In this document: one piece after another, positions 41,425 through 50,253 of the stretch
How the letters are laid out: each line of letters starts with the position of its first letter
How positions within the stretch are numbered: the first letter of the stretch is position 1
Assembly (NCBI GenBank): GCA_028821775.1
Contig: JAPKFB010000011.1
Coordinates: 1-64,000 of the forward strand
Direction of reading: 5' to 3'
Length of the DNA stretch: 64,000 nucleotides
From: Roseibacillus sp.
GTDB taxonomy: Bacteria > Verrucomicrobiota > Verrucomicrobiia > Verrucomicrobiales > Akkermansiaceae
The notes under the pieces: model-generated
Databases searched by the model: none
Seen by the model: only the letters and a program-made list of their open reading frames with translations
Told to the model about the DNA's origin: nothing
Position numbers and translations under genes: made by a program

Positions 41425-43884
41425 GTGGGCTACCTCAAGACCTTGGCCGCGATGAGTGATCGCGTGCAGTTCGAGGAGATTGGTCGCACCCACGAAGCGC
41501 GCCCCCTCGTGATGCTCACCATTTCCTCTCCCGAGAACTTGGCACGCTTGGAGGAGATTCGAAAGGAACACCTCCAACTCAGCAATCCCCTCAAGGAGCC
41601 AGCCAAGGATCTCGCCGAAATGCCGGTCATCGTGAACATGGGTTACGGCGTGCATGGAAACGAGTCGAGCGCGTCCAACGCAGCGCCCCTGGTGGCCTAT
41701 CATCTCGCGGCATCAAACTCGGAGGAGGTGCAAAACCTTCTCGCGACCTCGGTCATCCTGCTCGATCCCTGCCTCAATCCGGACGGAATGAGCCGCTTCG
41801 CGCAGTGGGCGAATTCGCATCGCGGGAAACACCCCATCGCCGATGCGGACAGCCGTGAGCACAACGAAGTTTGGCCCGGCGGGCGCACCAATCACTACTG
41901 GTTCGACCTCAATCGCGACTGGCTCCTGGCGCAACATCCGGAATCGCGGGTACGCCTCCGCAAGTTTCACAGCTGGCGACCCAACGTGCTGACCGACTTT
42001 CACGAGATGAGCAGCGACTCGACCTATTTCTTCCAACCCGGCGTCAAGGCCCGCAAGAACCCCCTCACCCCCGAGAAGAATGTGGAACTCACCGAACGAT
42101 TTGCCAAGTACCACGCCAAGGCCCTCGATGAGATCGGCACCCTCTACTACAACGAAGAACGATTCGACGATTTCTACTATGGCAAAGGCTCTACCTATCC
42201 TGATGTGAACGGCGGAGTGGGAATCCTCTTCGAGCAAGCCAGTTCCAGAGGACACCTGCGGGAGTCCGTTCATGGCGAGTTCGACTTCGCCTCCACGATC
42301 CGCAATCAGATCCTCACCTCGCTCTCAACTCTCAGGGGAGCAACCGCGATGCGACTCGACTTGCTCAAGCACCAACGCACCTTCTACCAGTCCGCCCTTG
42401 AGTTGGCTCGCGAGGATCCGGTCAAAGGATACCTTTTTGGACATCGACGGGACAAGGCAAGCAATGTGCGCCTGCTTGAATTGCTGCGCCGCCACCGCAT
42501 CATGGTGCGCCCTCTGACCAAGAAAGTCGAGGGCTTCACACCTGGCACTGCTTGGTATGTTCCCGCGCGCCAACCACAGTACCGCCTTCTCAAATCCCTC
42601 TTCGAGAAACGCACCCAGTTTGAGGACAGCGTGTTCTATGACGTCTCAGCTTGGAATCTCCCCCTCGCGATGGGGATTCCCTTCGCGGAAATGACGGAGA
42701 TCTCCCGAGACGCACTCGGTGCCCCCGTCAAGAACGTGCGCCAGCCCATCCCGATGGTGCCGCCCGAGACCGAGGTGGCCTACGCCTTCGAGTGGCACGA
42801 ACAGTTCGCGCCGCGAGCCCTCAATCGCCTGCACCGCGCAAAGATCCGCACCAAGGTCTCGCCCCGCCGCTTTTCGGCCCATACTTCGAGCGGCAAAGTG
42901 AAGTTTGATCGCGGAACCATTCTCATTCCGCTGGGCCTTCAGAAGGGGCCCCAGCACAAGACCATCCAGCGCATCCTCAAAACGATCGTGACTCGCGATG
43001 GGATCACCATCCACGCCCTCTCCTCCGGGCTCACTCCCAGCGGCATCGATCTCGGGAGCCCCAGCATGAATACCCTCGAACAGCCCAAGCCTCTTCTCCT
43101 CGTGGGCAAAGGGGTGAGCGCATACGAAGCGGGCGAGGTCTGGCACCTCCTCGATCAACGTCACGATCTGAACGTCACTCTGGTCGACCTCTCCCGCCTG
43201 GGTTCAGTCGACCTCGGCAAGTTCACCCACCTTCTCATGGTGGGCGGAAAGTATGAGCTGAGCGATAAACGCATTGCCGCGATCAAGCGTTGGATCGAGG
43301 AGGGAGGAATTCTCGTCGCCACCAAGTCAGCCGCCAAGTGGGCCAGCGAAAAGAAACTGGGCTCTACCAGATTCATCTCTGAGAAGGAAGCGAAAGAGAA
43401 GGAGAACCTGCTGACCGCAGAAGACCGGGAGTCCCTTCCGGTCCGGCGCCTGCCCTATGAAGAACACCGGCACGACCAAGACTCCAAGCTGACCAAGGGA
43501 ACGATCTTTTCCACCAAACTCGATCTCACTCATCCTCTCGGTTTCGGACTCACCAGCAGGGACCACGCGGTGTTCCGGAACAGCAATCTCATCATGCGCC
43601 CCGGCGAGGATCCCTACGCAACCGTCGCACAGTACACCGGGACCCCGCTCCTTGCCGGCTACGTGCATGAGGAAAACCTGAAAAGAATCAGCGCCTCCGC
43701 CGCCCTCATCGCGGAGCGCGTCGGAGACGGCGCCATCATCTCCTTTGTCGATAACCCCAACTTCCGCGCCTTCTGGACCGGAACGAGCAAAACCTATCTC
43801 AACGCCCTCTTCTTTGGATCGACGATTGAGAAGACGGTGAAGGAAGAGGGAGACAAGGACGATGAGCATGGGCACCAGCACTAG
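41425..43884 (+). CDS. M14 family zinc carboxypeptidase with C-terminal amidotransferase-like domain
   Basis: Large exported-type metallocarboxypeptidase; 819 residues from the GTG at 41425. Zinc ligands: His77 and Glu80 in YGVHGNES and the later His in TDFHEMSSDS; GILFEQASSRG holds the probable catalytic Glu. A C-terminal class I amidotransferase-like domain follows (PKPLLLVGKGVSAYEAGEVW to ILVATKSAAKWA), then an Asp/His-rich tail (DEHGHQH). The coding frame clearly continues upstream to at least 41248, giving a signal-like peptide (RRFALTALGTIAISTAAAA) and the family segment VGHEIGAWHLRHDQL. That extension has no ATG, GTG or TTG, so the gene may have lost its start. Confidence 0.85.
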   Translation: MGYLKTLAAMSDRVQFEEIGRTHEARPLVMLTISSPENLARLEEIRKEHLQLSNPLKEPAKDLAEMPVIVNMGYGVHGNESSASNAAPLVAYHLAASNSEEVQNLLATSVILLDPCLNPDGMSRFAQWANSHRGKHPIADADSREHNEVWPGGRTNHYWFDLNRDWLLAQHPESRVRLRKFHSWRPNVLTDFHEMSSDSTYFFQPGVKARKNPLTPEKNVELTERFAKYHAKALDEIGTLYYNEERFDDFYYGKGSTYPDVNGGVGILFEQASSRGHLRESVHGEFDFASTIRNQILTSLSTLRGATAMRLDLLKHQRTFYQSALELAREDPVKGYLFGHRRDKASNVRLLELLRRHRIMVRPLTKKVEGFTPGTAWYVPARQPQYRLLKSLFEKRTQFEDSVFYDVSAWNLPLAMGIPFAEMTEISRDALGAPVKNVRQPIPMVPPETEVAYAFEWHEQFAPRALNRLHRAKIRTKVSPRRFSAHTSSGKVKFDRGTILIPLGLQKGPQHKTIQRILKTIVTRDGITIHALSSGLTPSGIDLGSPSMNTLEQPKPLLLVGKGVSAYEAGEVWHLLDQRHDLNVTLVDLSRLGSVDLGKFTHLLMVGGKYELSDKRIAAIKRWIEEGGILVATKSAAKWASEKKLGSTRFISEKEAKEKENLLTAEDRESLPVRRLPYEEHRHDQDSKLTKGTIFSTKLDLTHPLGFGLTSRDHAVFRNSNLIMRPGEDPYATVAQYTGTPLLAGYVHEENLKRISASAALIAERVGDGAIISFVDNPNFRAFWTGTSKTYLNALFFGSTIEKTVKEEGDKDDEHGHQH

Positions 43885-43936
43885 CACCAGCACCTGCCAA
43901 GCTTGACCGCTTCCCGGCTCTCAACCGCTCCAGGGA

Positions 43937-44740
43937 TTAGCTGAGACTTTCCGGAATCGGCTGACCGGGACGCAAATCAAGATAGTCCGCGGCGTGCTCT
44001 CCGCCCTCCCCCCGCACCAGATAGACTGGAACCCAGTGCTCCGCGGTATTCACGCTCACCGTTTTCGCATTCGCGTAACGCATGGTGTAGGCCGCACGAC
44101 GGCGGTCACTGGTGTTCGGTTCACTGCCATGCAAAACATAGGAATCGTGAAGAGACAGGCTGCCAGCCTTCATCTCAAGCGACACCGCGCCTTTCGCCAT
44201 CTTCTCTGTCACCTCCACGGTGAGACCCAGAAGATCATCCGCCCCCGTGGAGAACTTTTCCATCTCGGGATAGCCGTCGTGAGTGCAGGGAATGACTTGC
44301 ATGCAGCCATTCTCGAGATCGGCATCATCGATCGCGAGCCACACCGTTCCCACCTCGGTGCCCTGCACGGAATGCCAATAGGTGTTGTCCTGATGCCAGG
44401 CGACGGGCAGGCCATCGCCGGGAGGTTTCACGATGAGGTGCGACATGATTAGGATCAGATCCGGCCCCAGCACAGCCTCCACCGAGTCAAGGACCCGGGG
44501 ATGTCGGCAGAGCTCCAGCCAGCAGGCCTGCTTGGCGTGCGGCTCGGTCAAATACTCCGGTCGGGCCGCCACCTCTTTGTGTTCGCCATCCTTATAGACC
44601 ACCATCGTTTCCGGAATCTCGCGAACGAGTTGATCGAGGTGGGTGCGCACCTCGTCCATCTCCTCGGACCTGAGAACCCCTTCAAAGAGACAGTATCCTG
44701 CCGTCTTGTATTCCGCCACATCGGTATTTGCCTTGCTCAT
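43937..44740 (-). CDS. phytanoyl-CoA dioxygenase (PhyH) family protein
   Basis: Non-heme Fe(II)/2-oxoglutarate dioxygenase, 267 residues. The iron site is visible: HQD in AWHQDNTYW and the distal His in SYVLHGSEPN. The 2-oxoglutarate-binding Arg is in SDRRRAAYTMRY. Bacterial PhyH proteins hydroxylate diverse small molecules, so the substrate is unknown. The start overlaps the stop of the upstream gene by four bases (ATGA), indicating coupling to an unusual exported protein. Confidence 0.92.
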   Translation of the reverse strand: MSKANTDVAEYKTAGYCLFEGVLRSEEMDEVRTHLDQLVREIPETMVVYKDGEHKEVAARPEYLTEPHAKQACWLELCRHPRVLDSVEAVLGPDLILIMSHLIVKPPGDGLPVAWHQDNTYWHSVQGTEVGTVWLAIDDADLENGCMQVIPCTHDGYPEMEKFSTGADDLLGLTVEVTEKMAKGAVSLEMKAGSLSLHDSYVLHGSEPNTSDRRRAAYTMRYANAKTVSVNTAEHWVPVYLVRGEGGEHAADYLDLRPGQPIPESLS

Positions 44741-46038
44741 TTGTTTGTTCTCGTTTTTGCAAACGTCATCCTCAAGGAGTTCGCGACCTCCGCAACCGAA
44801 ATCTTCTCGGAGCGCACCGCGTCTGCAATCCTCCCGGCAATCGCCTTGAACCCGGGCGTTGCAGCGACCTCCGCACGGGCAGCGCGCCCTTCCGCCAGGA
44901 GATCCTCATTCGATTTCTCCAACTGCGGATAGCGCACCCGCATCCTTGCCTCCGTCACCTCGCGATTCGCAACCACCATCTGGAAGGCGATCGTTTCCTT
45001 CGACTGGGCCCGCGCCTTGGCCAGGGCCAGGTGATACTGCACTTCGGGCAGATCCTTCAGCCTGGGATGAAACAGGTGCAGCATCTCAACCTCGGCCCGC
45101 TTCAGTTTGTTGATCCCATCGCGCAGGGCCCGGTAGACAGGATCTTCCTCAAGCAAGCGCCTGCGCTCCAAGTCGATCTTCTTGCGCCGTTCCTTCACCG
45201 ACCAGAACACCTCCGGATAAGCCTGCGCCGCAAGTTTCTTCATCGCCTCCACCCGGGCAACCTTCTCCCGGAACTCTTCACTGCTACGATACAACTTGTC
45301 CCGCGCAATCGTCTCGCGAACCAGACGCTGCTCTTCCGCATCGTGAGGCAGCCACGGTCGCACCAACTGATGCCGGCCGAGCTTCTTGCGGGTGGCCGGC
45401 CATCCTTCTCCCTCTCCGCTCGCTGAGGTAAGGCGGACGTCATCAAAGGCCGCTCCAGGCTGATCCACCTGAAGGGCAAAATAATCCCGCTCCCGGGCAA
45501 GGATGGGATGCCGCCCCACCACCACATGCTCATCATCTCCCACGCGCACCAGGATTTCCGGACCACGGATCTCCATCATGAACGAGTAGAAGCGATTCCG
45601 CTCAAAATGCTGGGCGCACTCGCCATGGATGGTGGGAAAATGAGGCGCGCTCTGGTCCCGGGCGGTCGTCACTCGAAATCCGTGCGGCCAGAGAATCACC
45701 ACCGCGTTGTACTTCCCCGGCGTGCCCGTCATGATCCGAATCTCGCTCGCGCCGCGAAAGGCAAACTTGAGTTCGATGATACAATCGCGATAGCGCGGCT
45801 TCCTGATGAACACGCGCCGGTTCTTCCCCGCGACATCTGTCCGGGTCATCGCGCCCTCGGCCACGGTCCACTCTTCCCGAAAAAACCAACGTTCAGGAAT
45901 GGCTCCGAGGTTCTCGAAATCATCCGCGACGAGCACCTCGCCGCGCATGCAGAGCAGCGGTTCGAATTCGGCCTGCGCAAAAGACCCCTGCGAGATTGAG
46001 TGCATCGCAAGAAGCAAAGCGCCTCGGAGGACCGTCAT
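44737..46038 (-). CDS. unknown exported protein: jelly-roll N-domain plus helical C-domain
   Basis: Protein of about 433 residues. A signal peptide (LRGALLLAMHSISQGSFAQA) is followed by a beta-rich domain (about 35-215) beginning LVADDFENLGAIPERW and ending GAAFDDVRLTSA, similar in layout to DUF1080/concanavalin-like modules. The second half (about 230-430) is helical and highly charged, rich in Arg, Lys and Glu, and looks like coiled coil (KKIDLERRRLLEEDPVYRAL). No catalytic motif was recognised. It is translationally coupled to the PhyH gene. An in-frame ATG at 46062 is an alternative start. Confidence 0.7.
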   Translation of the reverse strand: MTVLRGALLLAMHSISQGSFAQAEFEPLLCMRGEVLVADDFENLGAIPERWFFREEWTVAEGAMTRTDVAGKNRRVFIRKPRYRDCIIELKFAFRGASEIRIMTGTPGKYNAVVILWPHGFRVTTARDQSAPHFPTIHGECAQHFERNRFYSFMMEIRGPEILVRVGDDEHVVVGRHPILARERDYFALQVDQPGAAFDDVRLTSASGEGEGWPATRKKLGRHQLVRPWLPHDAEEQRLVRETIARDKLYRSSEEFREKVARVEAMKKLAAQAYPEVFWSVKERRKKIDLERRRLLEEDPVYRALRDGINKLKRAEVEMLHLFHPRLKDLPEVQYHLALAKARAQSKETIAFQMVVANREVTEARMRVRYPQLEKSNEDLLAEGRAARAEVAATPGFKAIAGRIADAVRSEKISVAEVANSLRMTFAKTRTNK

Positions 46039-46062
46039 GAACCTGGTTCCACTGCTTGTCAT

Positions 46063-46490
46063 TTGATTTCAGTCTTGGGGAGCGGAAGCTTGGGACCATT
46101 TCTTACCGAATCAACCTCCAAGGAGGTCAGGCAGCGCAGGAGACGAACAAAATCGCCAGCCCTTCATAACTACGCTGACCGTCCGCCTTCCACGACAATG
46201 AATGCTCGTTAAGCTGCCATCCCAACTTGTTGCGGACGGGCTTGGACGCAAGCTCAGTGGGAACCTCTGCCACTTGCCCAAAATGAATTCCGGGCCGGGA
46301 GACCAAGGCAACGATGAGAAAGGATGAGCGTTTCATCCATGACAGTTAAGGAGAGATCCACCTGAATGAAAATCCCTACTTCCTGTCCAGAACTCACCCG
46401 ATTGCAAACGATCCTTGGCAGCACCGCGCAATCACGCATCATCGCACCGATGTCCGGATCTCCCGGCCTTGCGAGGCCCTTCTTCACTTC
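46063..46490. other. intergenic region between divergent genes
   Basis: About 430 bp. The only frame with some protein character is on the minus strand (46127-46336, 69 codons). It starts MKRSSFLIVALVS like a signal peptide and continues KLGWQLNEHSLSWKADGQRS. It has no ribosome-binding site, ends abruptly and matches no family I recognise. It may be a remnant. Confidence 0.3.
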
Positions 46491-48263
46491 ATGAACCCGC
46501 TCTCCATGGCACGAAAACTCGCCACCTCTCTTACTGTTACCGCAAGCGCCGGCCTCGCCTCCGCCGACTCACCGGAAGACCTTCGCTTCGCGGCCTTCTT
46601 TAAGGATTACCTCGAAGACGAATTGCGCAGTCATCCCGTCTTCGCCTCCAATATGGGCGACCATCGATACGACCATCAGATCGATGATCTCTCCGCAAAG
46701 GCCCGCGCAACTCGCAGCAAAGTGCAACGTGAAACTCTCGCCAAACTCGACTCCCAATTCGACTATGCGAAATTTTCTCGCCCCCATCAGATCGACTTCG
46801 AAGTCTTTCGACACGATCTCGAGGAGAAAATCTGGACCGCCGAAAACGTGCGTAAATTTGAAGACGATCCCCGCACCTACAGTGAATATCTGAGCGGGAG
46901 CGTGTATCGACTCCTCGCCCAATCAAGCCTCCCCAAGGAGACCAACATCAGAAATGCCATCGCGCGCATGCGCCTGCTCCCCGAAGTGATCGAGGTCGCC
47001 GAGCGCACCCTCAAGCACCCGCCCCTGCCCGTCCTCGAAACGGGAATCAAGCAACACCAAGGCGTGATCTCGTTTTATGAGAAGGGGATCTACGACATGA
47101 TCGGCGAGTCTCCCCAGCGCGCGGTCCTCGAAGCGACCGCCAATGAATTGCTGATCGCATTGAGGAAGCACACCCTCTTTCTTGAAGGCGCACTTCGTGC
47201 CCGCGCTTCGAAAGAATGGCGACTCGGCAAAGAGAAATTCAACCTCAAACTGCAGTTCGAACTCAACGCCAACACCACCGCCGATGAAGTACTCGCTCAG
47301 GCGGAAGCTGAATTCGCTCGCGTCACCAACGATCTCTATGTGGTGGCGCGTCAACTGTGGAGCACATGCCTTCCGGGAGAGACCTTGCCGGCCGACGACG
47401 AAGGGGGGCGCAATGAGACCATAGCCCAGGTGCTGGCGACCATCGGCAGGGAGCACGGCAAACCGGAGGACTTGACCCGCGACGTAAAGGCTACCGTCGA
47501 CAAGCTCCGAGCCTTCATTCATGACAAGGACATCCTGCGCCTGCCGGACCCGGATCGCTGCGAGATCATGGAGATGCCCGAGTTCCGGCGCGGCAATTCG
47601 GTGGCCTATATCCAGGCCGCCCCACCGCTCGATCCCGACAACAGGACAATCTACGCCATCAGTCCCCCGCCCGCGAATTGGAGCGCAGAACGGGTGGAGA
47701 GTTTCCTGCAGGAATACAATCGGCACATGCTTCAGATCCTCACCATTCACGAAGCCTACCCCGGCCACTACGTGCAACTGGAATACCACAACCGCGAACA
47801 GTCGCTCGTGCGTCGCATCCTGAGATCCGGGGTCTTCGTGGAAGGCTGGGCGGTTTACACCGAGCAAATGATGCTCGATCAGGGATACGGCGATGGCGAC
47901 CTGGCCCTGCGCATGACGCAACTCAAATTCTACCTCCGCGCGGTTGCCAATGCCATTCTTGACCACCGCATGCATTGCACCGCCATAAGCGATGAAGAGG
48001 CGCTCGACTTTCTCATAAATCGCTGCTTCCAGGCGGAGGGTGAAGCGCGGCCCAAGATCATCCGCGCCAAGCAGTCCTCGGTGCAACTGAGCACCTACTT
48101 TGTCGGACGGATGGCGCTCTATCAATTGCGTCAGGAGATCCAACGCGAAATGGGCGCCCAGTTTGATCTTGGGCGCTACCACGAAGCCGTGATGGCCCAT
48201 GGCTCGCTGCCGGTGAAGCACCTCGGCGAACTGGTTCGCAGGCGATTGAAGAAACCGAGATAA
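46491..48263 (+). CDS. DUF885 metallopeptidase-like protein
   Basis: Protein of 590 residues with a short N-terminal signal-like segment. The DUF885 zinc motif HEAYPGHYVQLEY is present, and VEGWAVYTEQMM supplies the expected third ligand Glu about 30 residues later. C-terminal helices contain QLSTYFVGRMALYQLR, also typical. DUF885 proteins are predicted membrane-associated or periplasmic peptidases. An ATG at 46506 is an alternative start. The 3' end is followed by sulfatase debris on the other strand. Confidence 0.9.
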   Translation: MNPLSMARKLATSLTVTASAGLASADSPEDLRFAAFFKDYLEDELRSHPVFASNMGDHRYDHQIDDLSAKARATRSKVQRETLAKLDSQFDYAKFSRPHQIDFEVFRHDLEEKIWTAENVRKFEDDPRTYSEYLSGSVYRLLAQSSLPKETNIRNAIARMRLLPEVIEVAERTLKHPPLPVLETGIKQHQGVISFYEKGIYDMIGESPQRAVLEATANELLIALRKHTLFLEGALRARASKEWRLGKEKFNLKLQFELNANTTADEVLAQAEAEFARVTNDLYVVARQLWSTCLPGETLPADDEGGRNETIAQVLATIGREHGKPEDLTRDVKATVDKLRAFIHDKDILRLPDPDRCEIMEMPEFRRGNSVAYIQAAPPLDPDNRTIYAISPPPANWSAERVESFLQEYNRHMLQILTIHEAYPGHYVQLEYHNREQSLVRRILRSGVFVEGWAVYTEQMMLDQGYGDGDLALRMTQLKFYLRAVANAILDHRMHCTAISDEEALDFLINRCFQAEGEARPKIIRAKQSSVQLSTYFVGRMALYQLRQEIQREMGAQFDLGRYHEAVMAHGSLPVKHLGELVRRRLKKPR

Positions 48264-48360
48264 GACTGCACCCGGCCGACGAGAGCCGGACCAGGATCAA
48301 CTCCCAGAAATCCCTCATTCCTTGCGCCGAACGTAGAGGTAGAGCGCACCACGGGGCCTG

Positions 48361-48840
48361 GGCGCTTCGCAGAAGTCGAGACAAAGCAGAAGAAGGGCTT
48401 GTCGTCCTCATGCTCGATGAACTTCATGACCTCGCTGGAGAGGACGTCACTCGAGAATCCCTCGGTCGCTTCAAGCACTCCGTTGTAAAGATAAGTCGCG
48501 CCAAGAGGGTTGTTGCCCAAGTAATCCTCAAGCTGACCGATGCCCCCGCCCCCGTGAGTAAAGGTTTCTTGAAAGCCGCGATCCCGGGGGCCAAAGGGAT
48601 AAGAGTAGCCAAGGTGCCGATTCCCAAAGACCGCCGTGCGATACCCCTGCGCGCCCAGCAAATCAGCGAGAGTCCGTTCCCTCCCGTGCAGGATCGAATC
48701 GTGTTCTGAATCCCGGCCCCCATGAAGTAGCGACCAGGGAGCAGGAAAGCGCGACTCGGGGAGCAGAATGGGGGAGCGTGGCAGTTGAGAAAATCGACGC
48801 GCTCCTTTGCGAAGGCATCAAAGAACAGGCCTTTCAGGAC
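48361..48840 (-). pseudogene. decayed sulfatase
   Basis: Two minus-strand frames together encode the first part of a formylglycine sulfatase. Frame one (about 48840-48705) has FDAFAKERVDF and the activation motif CSPSR (Cys codon at 48765) in PPFCSPSRAFLLPGRYFM. Frame two (about 48690-48361) continues GRERTLADLLGAQGYRTAVF, HLGYSYPFGPRDRGFQE, THGGGGIGQLEDYLGN and FIEHEDDKPFFCFVS. A frameshift near 48690-48700 separates them. The metal-binding N-terminus and the whole C-terminal two thirds are missing. An ATG in frame two at 48661 could express only an inactive fragment. Confidence 0.8.
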
Positions 48841-48873
48841 GCCAGGGAACGGTGACTCGCCAGCACACACAAA

Positions 48874-48895
48874 AGGCTCCCGTCAATGGGAGCCT
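48874..48895 (-). terminator. rho-independent terminator of the FKBP gene
   Basis: Minus-strand stem AGGCTCCC-ATTGAC-GGGAGCCT followed by TTTTGTGTG, 32 bp after the FKBP stop codon. Perfect 8-bp stem and short T-rich tail. Confidence 0.75.
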
Positions 48896-48926
48896 GATTC
48901 GTGATTCTGATCTGGCGCGCTCTCCT

Positions 48927-49631
48927 TTACTTCTTCTCCTTGCCTTTGATGGACAGGAGTTCGACTTCGAAGATGAGGGTGGCATGCGGTCCGATATCCC
49001 GTCCGGCCCCTTGCCCCCCGTAGGCGAGCTTGGCAGGAATGGTGAGCTTCCACTTCGAACCAACCGGCATGAGCTGAAGAGCTTCGGTCCAACCGGCAAT
49101 CACGCCGCCGACCTGGAATTCGGCAGGCTGCTTGCGCTCCACCGAGCTATCGAAGACCTTTCCGTCCATCAATGTGCCATGGTAGTGCACTTTCACGGTG
49201 TCGAGAGCGGTGGGCTTGTCGCCAGTGCCGACCGTGATCACTTCGTATTGCAATCCGGACTCGGTAACCGTCACTCCTTCGCGCTTTTTGTTCTCCTCGA
49301 GAAACTTCTGACCCGCCTCGACATTCGCGAGGGACTTGGCCTTGGCCTTGGCCTCCAACTTGCCTTGCATCTCGGCTTGGAACTTCTCCATGATCTTGTT
49401 GGCATCCGCCTCTGCGATCCTGGAGTCTTTTCCGGCCAGCGCTTCGCGCAGACCCGCGACCATGTTGTCGACGTTTAATTCGATGCCATCGGCACTAATC
49501 GTTTCACCGATGTTCCGGCCGATGAGGTAGGAGGCTTTATCCATGTCGGATTCCAATTTCGGTTCTTGAGCCATTGCGCTGGGGATGAGGCATACCAAGA
49601 GCAAACAGGCTGCGGCAGTGTGTCTACGCAT
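48927..49631 (-). CDS. FKBP-type peptidyl-prolyl isomerase, exported (Mip/FkpA-like)
   Basis: Periplasmic folding catalyst of 234 residues. Signal peptide (AACLLLVCLIPSAMA), an N-terminal helical dimerisation region (DKASYLIGRNIGETI to EENKKREG) and a C-terminal FKBP domain. FKBP signatures: VKVHYHGTLMDGKVFDSS, GGVIAGWTEALQLMPVGS and LAYG. The overall layout matches Mip, FkpA and FklB. It is followed by a good terminator and is divergent from the FMN reductase gene. Confidence 0.93.
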   Translation of the reverse strand: MRRHTAAACLLLVCLIPSAMAQEPKLESDMDKASYLIGRNIGETISADGIELNVDNMVAGLREALAGKDSRIAEADANKIMEKFQAEMQGKLEAKAKAKSLANVEAGQKFLEENKKREGVTVTESGLQYEVITVGTGDKPTALDTVKVHYHGTLMDGKVFDSSVERKQPAEFQVGGVIAGWTEALQLMPVGSKWKLTIPAKLAYGGQGAGRDIGPHATLIFEVELLSIKGKEKK

Positions 49632-49712
49632 GGCGCGGATCCTCTTCAGACGATTCTCAATGTCAACATCGGAAGCATTGTATCGCGCGCAGATTCATCA
49701 ATACTTCAAGGA

Positions 49713-50243
49713 ATGAAGAGCCTGATTATCTCCTGCAGCTTGAACGGCGACAGCAAAAGCCGGAAAATGGCGAGAGAACTGGAGCGCCACTGGCTTGCAG
49801 ATGAAGCGATGGACCTCGCCGTTCTCGACCTCCGAGACCTCGACCTCCCGCTTTGCGACGGAGGCAGCGCCTACGGTCATCCCGCCACCCAGCAACTTCA
49901 GGCCGCCTTCACGACCGCAGATGCGGTGGTCTTCGCGGCCCCCATTTACAATTATGACATCAACGCTGGCGCCAAAAACGTGATCGAGCTGGCCGGACGC
50001 CATCTCACCGACAAGGTGGTGGGCTTCCTTTGTGCGGCAGGCGGACACCACAGCTACATGTCGGTCATGGCGGTCGCCAACAGCCTCATGCTCGATTTTC
50101 GCACCATCATCGTTCCCCGCTTCGTCTACGCGGGCGGGGATGACCTTCCCGACGGCGAAGAAGTGACCGACGCCATCCGGGAACGACTGGCCAAGTTCGG
50201 AGACGAGTTTCAACGAATCGCCCGCGCCCTTCACCACGCCTGA
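49713..50243 (+). CDS. NADPH-dependent FMN reductase-like flavoprotein
   Basis: Flavodoxin-fold protein of 176 residues. ISCSLNGDSKSRKMA is the phosphate-binding loop for FMN and APIYNYDINAGAKNVIEL is the conserved second block; CAAGGHHSY binds the flavin ring. It reduces FMN, quinones or metal with NAD(P)H. The frame opens at 49566, but the ATG at 49713 begins the first strand. It sits 10 bp upstream of a DUF1501 gene, so the two are likely one operon. Confidence 0.88.
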   Translation: MKSLIISCSLNGDSKSRKMARELERHWLADEAMDLAVLDLRDLDLPLCDGGSAYGHPATQQLQAAFTTADAVVFAAPIYNYDINAGAKNVIELAGRHLTDKVVGFLCAAGGHHSYMSVMAVANSLMLDFRTIIVPRFVYAGGDDLPDGEEVTDAIRERLAKFGDEFQRIARALHHA

Positions 50244-50253
50244 CCGCTCACAC

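Noticed and set aside
49659-49668. TTGACA on the minus strand as a promoter of the FKBP gene
   Set aside because: It lies only about 30 bp from the start codon and no -10 box fits between them.
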